This document shows, piece after piece, positions 55,879 to 64,000 of a stretch of 64,000 bases of DNA (position 1 is the first letter of the stretch; every line of letters starts with the position of its first letter). The notes below the pieces were generated by a model that was not told the DNA's origin, ran no database searches, and was given only the letters and a program-made list of their open reading frames with translations. Source of the stretch: Taxillus chinensis (taxonomy: Eukaryota > Streptophyta > Magnoliopsida > Santalales > Loranthaceae). The DNA lies in NCBI GenBank assembly GCA_023512835.1, contig CM042089.1:49747004-49811003 (forward strand). The letters are read 5' to 3'. Both the position numbers and the translations under genes were made by a program.

Positions 55879-57800
55879 TGTAATGACCCGTGTGTAACCC
55901 GTGTGTAAGGAGTTAACCACAAACACCTTGGATGTTGGTACACAAGTTTAAGGTAAGAGATGAGCCCAAGAGGGGACTTTTTGAGAGGTGTATGTGTCAA
56001 GCGATAGCGTACATTTATGCCCTAGGAAGATCTTATGCGTTACTGAGGCGGTTTAAGTCTGTTTGGCTGATCTTGGAGCTCACTTTTGACCTAGTAGATG
56101 GCCTCAAACAATTGGCGTGCAAGAACAAAAGTTTCTTAGAATGAGGTCCTCTATCTACCACAGAAATTTCAGAGCATTTGGAGCTGAACGTGAATTCACC
56201 CATTTCACGTGCAAGCATATTTTTGCTTCTCGAGGCCTCTACAAGATGCAAGGAGACTTGGGGTAAAGTTTGGGTGCATTTGGAGCTGCACGCCAATTGG
56301 GGAATTGGCGTTCAAATTGGCGTGCAGGCATATTTTTGCATGGTTCCCTTGGTTTTGTCATTCTAATGATCTTTCTCCAAAGGACCATGTTGAAATTCCG
56401 AGTATTTTGGCCTATATGGGTGCGGAAAGGTGCTAACTTGTGTGATCAAAACTATGTCGTTTTGATCCTGGGTTTACTTAATCAAAACTACGTCGTTTTG
56501 ATGTGGATGGTGTCTATATAAGGAGGGCTTGAGTTTGAGTTTAGGGTTCTTGTGTTCCTTTGTTGCATTGCTCGCCCGAGAGAGAGAGAGAGCTAGAGAG
56601 AGAGAGGGAAGGGGAGTTGTTGGTTGCTGCCGGAGCATCTTGCGTGGGGAGGACGGCGTTTGGCGCGGGAGCAAGGAAGATCCGCTTTAAGGTAGGGGTT
56701 CTGTTCTTCCTAATCCCTCCTCTGTCCTAGGGTCCTAGGGTAGATTCCCAAAGTTGTATCCGTTTATATATACATATGTAATCCATATAGGTGTGATCTC
56801 CTATATGGATGTTGGCCTTCTAATGGCGTATTGGTGTGATTTACGAGGTTGGGTGGTTGGTGCAAGTTAAGTGTTTGATAAAATGCCGGTGTGGATATGC
56901 CTGTATGAATATGCCTGTGTGTATGCTCCGAATGTGTTTGAAATAATGCCTGTGAGGCTATGTATATTACGTTACTGAAATAATATCTGTGTGGCCGGGT
57001 TTGTGAGCCTGTGAATATGTGCATGCTAAGTGTTCGACGTTATTCCCGTGTGACTAAGCATATTAAGTGTTTGATGTTATGCCTGTATGGCCTTATGTCT
57101 TTGTGTGGTTGCTTGTACACCCGGTGGTGTGGAAGCCCGGGACCGTTTTGTGTTAGCCCGTGAAGCTGTGGAAACTTGGCCTGAAGAGGCGGTTAAATCA
57201 TTTGGCCTGAAGAGGCGGTTAAATAACTTGGCCTGAAGAGGCGGTTAAATCACTTGGCCCTGAAGAGGCGGTTAAATAACTTGGCCTGAAGAGGCGGTTA
57301 AATCACTTGTTGTTAAAGTGTTAGCTTGTGTGGCGGTGGCGATTGTAATTGTGATGTGGGTGTTGTTATGTCTGTTGAAATTATTGTAACACGACACCGC
57401 ACTTGTACACATGGCATGTAGATGCTAGGAGCATGGGATGGGTTGGGGAGACATGATCCCTACTGAGCTGTGGATGCTCACCCCTCCTACTATGGTGTGT
57501 TTTCTTGCAGGAACCTACAGGCGTTAGGTGGGAACACCAAGGTGGAAGAGTTCCATTTTGTGGCTTTGTTTTGTGTTATTTGCATTATGTAATTTTGTTG
57601 AGGCATTGTAACCCCAGTGGGGAGATATTGTAATGAAGTTTGAAACATAATAAAGGCATGTGGTTTCAATTAAATAATTATATGATTTTGGTTCTGAAAA
57701 GAAATGTGAAGTGTATATTGTATTCTACCCCTTTGTCCAAACCCGGATAAAGGGAGGGTCACGTTCCGGTCTCCTCGGGTTGGAAATCCGGGGCGTGACA
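55879..57800 (+). repeat. 3' LTR of element B (1922 bp)
   Basis: TGTAATGACCCGTG...GGGCGTGACA, with the 26-bp repeat block at about 57178-57308 (one unit with an extra C). It matches 30730-32643 closely; the differences I noticed are mainly small indels, several near CAG/CTG. This suggests a recent insertion. It is followed by the target copy CTGCC. Confidence 0.95.
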
Positions 57801-57817
57801 CTGCCTTTGTTTCGCGG
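57801..57817 (+). other. pol: 17-bp stub of A integrase between B and D
   Basis: CTGCCTTTGTTTCGCGG continues the A integrase frame (in E: aaacgcgatgtgg, then ctgcctttgtttcgcgg at 48486-48502). It proves that B sits inside A. Element D inserted directly after it. The predicted D target duplication is CGCGG (57813-57817). Confidence 0.92.
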
Positions 57818-59664
57818 TGTAAGGACCCGTACCTTGAGTTAGTCAGTTTTACCTCCGGAGTAGAGTTTTTCTAGATTTTGACCTAGTAGATGGACTCCAA
57901 TGAATTCACGTGCAAAAGGAAAGATGCTTAGAATGGTGTCCTCTATCTACCACAGAAGTTTCACGTCAAATGGACATGTATGTGAGGTGCACGTGATATG
58001 GGTCCAATTCACGTGCAAGTGTAATTGTCTTCTAAATGATGCAAGGAGGCTAGGGGTGAAGTTTGAGAGCATTTGGAGTCCATATGGAGGTGAACGTGAA
58101 TTGGGAATTCACGTGCAAATTGGCGTGCAGCCATATTTTTGCATGGTTCCCTTGGTTTTGTCATTCTAATGAACTTTCTCCAAAGGACCATGTTGAATTC
58201 GAGTATTTTGGCCTATATGGGTGCGGAAAGGTGGTAACTTGTGTGATCAAAACTACGTCGTTTTGATGTTGGGATTCACTTAATCAAAACTACGTCGTTT
58301 TGATGTTGTGTTGCCTATATAAGGAGGAGGAGTCCCTCTGTTTTAGGTTTAGGGTTTGTTGCTTCACCGGCCGTCGCAGAGAGAGAGAGAGAGAGAGAGG
58401 GAAGGAGAGCTCCTGGTTGTTGTCGGGCGTCTTGCGTGGGTGGTCGGTGACTCGTGGGTGGACGGCGTTCGGCTTGGGATCGGACCGTTCTTTGTGTTGT
58501 TGCGTTTTCCTTGAGGTAGGGGCTTCGTTCTTCTTAAGTCCTTCTCTGTCCTAGGGTTCCCGGGCAGATTTCAGGTTATAAACGTTATATATAAATATGT
58601 AATCCATATGGGTGTGATCTCCTATATGGATGTTGGCCTTGATGGCGTTTTGGTGTGATTCTATGGAATACATGCTATATGTTTGATGAAATGCCTGTGT
58701 GAGTATTCTTTGTGTGTATATGCCTGCAAGTGTTTGAAATTATGCTGTGAGGTGTGCATGTTATGTGTTTGAGGTAAAGCACGTGAGGCTGTGCATGTTA
58801 TGTGCTTGCGAAATGCTGTGAGGCCACGCACGTCAGGTGTGTTAGATTATGTCGTGTGGTTGGGTTTATGAGCTTGTGGATATATGCATGCTAAGTGTTC
58901 GACGTTATTCTGTGTGACTAAGCATGCTAAGTGTTTGACGTTATGCCTGTATGGCCATGTGTGTTGCGTGTTTGCTTGTACACCCGGTGGTCGTGGAAGC
59001 CCTGGGACTGTTTTGTGGAACCCGGTGGGCGTGGAGCCTGGGACTGTTTTGTGGAACCCGGTGGTTTGTGGAACCCAGGGTGGAACCCGGTGGTCGGGAA
59101 GCCCGGGACTGTTCTTGTAACCCGATGGCCGTGGAAGCCCGGGGCTGTTATTGGAAACCGGCGGCGTGGAAGCCCGGGAGTGTTTATGTACCAACCCATG
59201 TATGATTGTGTTTCTTTTTATAGCCTTGTAACTACATATGGTGGAATAATTGTATCACGACACAACACTTGTACACAAGGCATGTAGATATTAGGTGCAT
59301 GGGATGGGTTGGGAGACATGATCCCTACTTGTCGTGGTTGCTCACCCCTCCTACCATGTTGTTTTCTTTACAGGAACCTACAGGCGTTAGGTGGGACTCC
59401 AAGGTGGAAGGCCTTATTTACTTTCTTGTTTATGTTATTTTTATGGGAATTGATGTAACCCCAATGGGGATGGATTGAAAAGAGGACTTTGTAATAAAGA
59501 CCGATTTGGTTTGTGGACTGTTTTGGTGGACTTTATCTTTCTTGAAAGTGTTGTGAATGTTTAAATTGTTCAGTTCTTGGTTTGTATCCTAACCCCTTTG
59601 CCCTCCGTGTGGGTAAAGGGGAGTCACGCACCGGTTTCCTCGGGTTGGAAATCCGGGCGTGACA
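57818..59664 (+). repeat. 5' LTR of element D (1847 bp)
   Basis: TGTAAGGACCC...CGGGCGTGACA. The first hairpin is at 57989-58016 (GCACGTGA/TCACGTGC). The second is near 58091-58115 (first arm begins GAACGTG, one mismatch). Two ACGTC palindromes are near 58246-58267 and 58284-58305, and TATATAA is near 58316. The CCCGGTGG array is at about 58981-59185. Many short losses distinguish it from the L LTR. Confidence 0.94.
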
Positions 59665-60093
59665 ATATGGTATCGAGCATGGTCTAGTTGGCCTAGGGTA
59701 GTGGGCGGACTTGGTTATCTTGAGTCCTTTGGAGGAGCCTGGAGGGACATGCCTGATCAACATGGTCCTCTTTGAGCCTCCAAGGTGTACTTAGGGTAGT
59801 CCAGGTCTTGTGGTAGGATTTGCATGCATTGGCATTAGGGCACTAGTTGCATTTGTTGTCATGTGTGAAGGATGTGCATAACATGATTATGTGTGAACTG
59901 TGCAACTCGAATATTCTTGGAATGCCTTGGGTATGACTACAATGTGGCTGTCTTGTGTGCAATATTGATTGATGCAATGGTTAAAATGTGTGTAATGCCA
60001 TGTACGGCTTGACTTGATAATGAGGTAGAGGTAGTCAACTTGTTAGTAGTCAAACGCGTTCGACGTTTGTGCATCTTACTTCATGTAGTAAGA
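59665..60093 (+). other. PBS and leader of element D
   Basis: The PBS reads TGGTATCGAGC (59668-59678), with the A of CAG missing as in C. The leader is noncoding, with ATG-TAG-TAA shortly before the gag ATG at 60094. Confidence 0.85.
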
Positions 60094-61400
60094 ATGCCAC
60101 CGAGGAGAGTGACACGTGCGTCCAGGGCGATGGGCGATGAGTCATCTGCCCATGAGGGTCCGGGTGCGGGACCATCTGTTGGAGGGCATGCGTTGTTGCT
60201 GCACGGCTACAAGAAGGCATCCGGCTGGAGGTACGAGAGCTACGGGAGGGACTCCGGCAGGACGTTCGGGAGGAGGTGCGCCGTGAGATGGCAGCCACGG
60301 CAGGTGGTGCCACCACCACCACCACCACGACAGAGCTGCCTCGTGAGCGTGAGAGTTCGGCTGGGTGGTGTACCGACCCGTGCAGAGGATGACGTGGTGA
60401 CACGGTTCCGAAAGGAACAACCTCCGCGATTTAAGGGGGGAGAAGATCCTGTGGTAGGCGAGCGGTGGTTGAGGCAGATTGAGCACGTGTTCTCCTTTCT
60501 CCTGCCCCGGGAGGAGGATAAGGTGCGGCCGGCAGTCGGCAGTGGAGGGGGACGCTTTGGAGTGGTGGACGAGTGTTGCGGGAAGCCGTGCGGTGCAACT
60601 CATGTTTTGGGAGGAGTTCTTGCAACTCTTCCATGATGAGTTCTTTCCGGAATCGGTGAGATGGCGAGAAGAGGGAGGAATTTGGCAGCCTGAAGCAAGG
60701 ATCAAAGACGGTGCCCGAGTATGAGCGGGAGTTCCTGGAGCTTGAGTAGGTTTGCCCCCGAGGCGTGGCAAAGGAGGACCTGAAGGCCCACAAGTTCACT
60801 CTGGGTTTTAGGCCGGCCCTTAGGGAGAGGGTGGCGATTCTACGCTTGAGGACCTATGCCGAGGCCGTGGAGACGGCCCGTATAGCCGAGAGAGAGGCTG
60901 GATGGTGGGAGGCGGGCCCATCGGGGTCGCCAATTGCAGAGTGGGCCCGATCGAGATGCAGGGTCCAAGAGGCTCAAGACGGAGGAGAGGGATAGCGGTT
61001 CCTTCCGCGGCGGGGACAGACGTTGGTGAACCCCGGGAGGTCTAGCTTTGGCGGTGGCGGACGGGCGGTCCAGCAGGGGGTCTCCCCGTAGTGGTTATTC
61101 TGCTGTGGGGAGCAGGGCCCCTTGAGAAAGGAGTGTCCAAGAAGGGACCGGAAATGCCATAGATGTGGACGAGAGGGCCATCCGAGCCGGGTTTGCCGGA
61201 GTGGCAACAGGGGAGTTGGAGGCATGGCATCCAGCATGAGGAGTGATGCTAGCTTCCGTGCACCAGGTGAGAGACCAGCTCGTCGGTGGCGAGCCAGCCA
61301 GGCAGGATCTAGTCGGACCCGACCCCAGGGGAGGCCGGAGCGGCGACGAGACCGAGGCTGGAGGCAACCTTAGCGGGAAGCGTCCAGGTGAGTGAGCCGA
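60094..61400 (+). pseudogene. gag: gag of element D
   Basis: ATG 60094 (MPPRRVTRAS). The gag core is at about 60390-60830 (FRKEQPPRFKGGEDPVV, FWEEFLQLFHDEFFPESVRW), broken near 60530, 60660 and 60740. The CCHC knuckle region is at about 61095-61205; the first knuckle is disrupted by a shift and the second is intact (CHRCGREGHPSRVC). A basic Arg-rich tail follows. Compared with E, many breaks coincide with lost or altered CAG/CTG. Confidence 0.9.
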
Positions 61401-64000
61401 CCGGTGGCACGGGCCAAGGGAGGGTGTTTGCGCTGGAGGCGACATACCCGGGAGGAGGCCGAGCTACCACCCCCACCGCCGAGGGTGGAGCAGGACCATC
61501 GGTGGTTAGAGGTACCCTCTTGATCTCCCGTACCTTAGCTCGTTCTTTTCGATACGGGTGCATCATGTTCGTTTGTTCTTTGAGCTTGTAATAGACGGCT
61601 TGGGGTTGCTTTGTGTGGAGGCCGCGAGGCCCTAGTTGTGGAGTCTCCTGGTGGGAGGCATGATTGAGGTACGGCGAGTGTGTCGTGGTCGTGTGTTAAC
61701 CATAGGCGAGGTGGAGCCGAGTTTTGACTTGCATGTGATGCCTTTGAGGACGTTCGACCTGATTTTGGGTATGGATTGGCTTATGGCTTTCCAGGCCAAG
61801 ATAGATTGTTATCGGCGGCGTGTGTCCTTCGTGACACCTGCCAGGGACCTCTTGCACCCTGCGGGGGGAGTGGGATTGTGAGGCGAGTCGGGCCGGGCCG
61901 GTGTTGGACCAGTGGGGTGCCATTACCCACAGGTTAGCAGCCCTGACCTTTCTTGAGGAGGGTAAGGTGGAAAAGAGGGTGTGGCCCGGCGTTGTGGATC
62001 AATTTCAGGATGTTTTTCTGAAGAGTTGAGGAGTTTGCCACCTAAGAGGAGTGTGGAGTTCACCATCGAGTTGGTGCTGGGGACGGGTCCGATTTCCCAA
62101 GTAGCATATCATATGGGGCCAGCCGAGCCGAGGGAGCTTCGGAGGCAAATCGAGGAGTTGGTGGGCCAGGGGTATATTAGACCGAGTACCTCACCTTGGG
62201 GTGCTCCGGTGCTCTTTACTAAGAAGGCCGATGGCACGCTTCGTCTCGCATCGACTACAGGAAGGCCGAATTCGGTGACGGTGAAGAACAAGTACCCGTT
62301 GCCTCGGATAGACGACCTATTTGACCAATTGAGTGGGGCCCAGTGGTTTTCCAAGATAGATTTACGGTCGGGGTATCACCGGCTCGGGGTTAGGGAGGAG
62401 GACATCCCTAAGACGGCTTTCGGTGCAGGTATGGGCATTATGAGTGGGTAGTGATGCCTTTCGGGCTCACTAATGCGCCAACGGTGTTCATGCATTTGAT
62501 GAACCAAGTCTTTGCCCCATACTTAGACTCGTTCGTGGTGGTGTTTATCGACGATATCTTGGTGTATTCCAAGACCGAAAAGGAACATGTGGAGCACTTG
62601 GCAACGATGTTGCAAACCTTGAGGGACAGCAGTTGTTTGCTAAGTTTAGCAAGTGTGAGTTTTGGCTGCAGGAGGTTCACTTTCTTGGCCATGTGGTGTC
62701 AGCGAGGGAGTTAGGGTGGACCCGGCCAAGATTGAGGCCGTGGCATCGTGGACGAGGCCAACCAACGTTTTTGAGATCCGTAGTTTTCTTGGCTTGGCGG
62801 GGTACTATCGTCGTTTTGTCGAGGGGTTCTCCCGTTTGGCGGCGCCATGCGGCGTTGACTCGGAAGGGCGTGAAGTTTGAGTGGACGGACAAGTGCCACA
62901 GGCGTTTGAGACTCTCAAAACCCGTTTGACCACCGCACTGTGTTGAGGTTGCCTAGGGAGGATATTCCGTATGAGGTGTCTCGTGATGCGTCCAGGGTTG
63001 GTTTGGGGTGTGTGCTTATGCGGGGAGCAAAGTGTGGTAGCTTATGGGTCAAGGCATTGAAGCCTCATGAGCGAATTATCCTACTCATGATCCGGAGTTA
63101 GCGGGTCGTTATCTTCGCCCTGAAGAGTTGGCAGCACTACCTCTTGGGGGGAAAAGTTTGTGGTGTTCTCGGATCACAAGAGCCTTCGGTACATCTTTAC
63201 TCGAAGGACTTGAATCCGAGGCAAAGGAGATGGGTGGAGTATTTGCAGACCTTTGATTTTACTCTTGCCTATACCCCAGGCAAGGGTAATGTTGTGGCCG
63301 ATGCATTGAGCGAGAAAAGGGAAAGCTGCGGTGGCCGTGAGGGAGTGGAAGGCGATGGAGCAGTTGGCGATGTTGCGGCTGCGGCACTGTTGTTCGTGAT
63401 GGTGGGACAGTCCTGAGTCCTTTGGTGGTTGTGCCTGAGTTGTACCAGGCGCGTCCGGGAGGAACAGCTGGGTGACATTGAGTGTGAGGTTCTCCGTGCC
63501 CGTATTGAGGCCTGGGGAGCTATCTGGGGCCTGGACGAGAGGGTCCCGAGCATGAATTGTCATTTCGGGGGCGGTTGGTAGTAGCCTCTTCCCTCGGGGA
63601 TGAGGTCCTGAGGGAGTTTCACCGGTCTAGAGTTCTTTGTGCATCCAGGGGGGTACGAAGATGTACCATGCGCTTCGGGCACATTTTTGGTGGCCCGGGA
63701 TGAAACGCGATGTGGCCGCCTTTGTTTCGCGGTGCCTCACGTGTCGGCAGGTGAAGGCGAGCATCGGCGGCCGGCGGGCATGTTACGACCCTTGCCCATA
63801 GCGGAGTGGAAGTGGGACCATATAGCGATGGATTTTGTGACCGGTCTTCCACCCACCCTGGGAGGAAGGATATGATTTGGGTAATTGTGGATCGACTCAC
63901 AAAGTCGGCCCATTTCCTGGCTGTTCGCGAGCGGGACTCTATGGGGACCTTGAGTCAGCGTACATGAACGAGATTGTGAGGACCGCATGGCGTACCATCA
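61401..64000 (+). pseudogene. pol: pol of element D, running off the window
   Basis: The protease region is at about 61510-61640, with the Asp-Thr-Gly-Ala site displaced by shifts near 61545. RT starts at about 62010 ([17 protein letters not shown]), with Phe-Ile-Asp-Asp at 62544-62555. RNase H is at about 62950-63330 and integrase from about 63440: HHCC about 63640-63750, first catalytic Asp (MDFVTG) at about 63825-63843. The window ends before the last catalytic Glu. There are frame breaks throughout. It has six G at about 63145, as in L and A. Confidence 0.9.

Larger units (their letters stand above)
30730..57800 (+). mobile_element. element B: non-autonomous chromovirus derivative, host of nested insertions
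   Basis: Its 5' LTR (30730-32643) and 3' LTR (55879-57800) share a 26-bp repeat block seen in no other LTR here. They are flanked by CTGCC at 30725-30729 and 57801-57805, so they form one insertion into the integrase of A. Excluding the nested C/E element (33251-51761 plus one target copy), B is about 8.6 kb with an interior of about 4.7 kb. Coding remains are a short gag piece (52066-52221) and scraps of pol (about 54424 and 55497-55571). This fits a large retrotransposon derivative mobilised by the enzymes of relatives such as A or E. Confidence 0.88.
57818..64000 (+). mobile_element. Tekay-like chromovirus D, 5' part
   Basis: 5' LTR, PBS, leader, gag and pol up to the integrase core, where the window ends. 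It is the same subfamily as L: LTR and the 3' pol stretch (63068-64000 against 1 to about 940) agree apart from scattered small changes. It is inserted into the integrase of A beside B. Confidence 0.92.

Overview
The window is plant nuclear DNA made almost entirely of nested LTR retrotransposons. I see no host gene, tRNA or rRNA gene in 64 kb. The evidence is gag-pol domains of three plant lineages: Tekay-like chromovirus (Ty3/Gypsy), Athila-like (Ty3/Gypsy) and Sirevirus-like (Ty1/Copia). LTRs run TG...CA, primer binding sites match tRNA-iMet (TGGTATCAGAGC) or tRNA-Asp (TGGCGCC...), and insertions are flanked by 5-bp target duplications. Such density suggests pericentromeric or other heterochromatin of an angiosperm, probably a eudicot. 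I cannot name the species. Element names (L, A, A', B, B', C, E, D, F) are mine. LAYOUT. 1-3970: 3' half of chromovirus L, inserted in the RNase H region of a reverse-strand Athila-like element (3971-10936). That element has its own 5' LTR and PBS, and a solo LTR (7152-8689, TSD GTACT) sits in its gag. 10937-11486: unassigned, with a W-box-rich tract. 11487-14750: 5' LTR, PBS and gag start of old chromovirus F, whose LTR holds a solo LTR (12070-13192, TSD GTATA). 14751-16054: unclassified repeat. 16055-24961: Sirevirus-like Copia element with LTR, gag, pol and the start of a downstream ORF, cut by chromovirus A. 24962-30729: A, interrupted in its integrase by B (30730-57800, TSD CTGCC), a large derivative with hardly any coding capacity. 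B is split by a composite C/E element (33251-51761, TSD GTGTT). Inside that lie a second copy of A's interior (A', 36059-39874), a B-like LTR and leader (B', 39875-42708), and the most complete gag-pol (E, 42709-49651). 57801-57817 is a 17-bp stub of A integrase. 57818-64000 is chromovirus D, of the same subfamily as L, running off the right end. HOW IT WORKS. Each complete element of this kind would be transcribed from its LTR. Gag packages the RNA, protease/RT/RNase H copy it, and integrase, with a chromodomain in the chromoviruses, inserts it. No copy here reads through without stops or shifts. A strong caveat: many breaks in A', C and D lie at CAG/CTG trinucleotides that are intact in sister copies. 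That is the pattern expected of a base-calling artefact at CHG-methylated cytosines, so some apparent pseudogenes may be intact in the real genome. MAIN OBSERVATIONS. (1) CWG-specific damage between copies. (2) A promoter module (two inverted G-box-like hairpins, a palindrome with core CAAAACTACGTCGTTTTG, then TATA) in the same order and spacing in both Tekay-like and Athila-like LTRs. (3) Hairpins whose arms co-vary between LTR subfamilies. (4) A possible intron inside the LTR leader. (5) A duplicated A-B block and a recombinant C/E element whose flanks and LTR types do not match.
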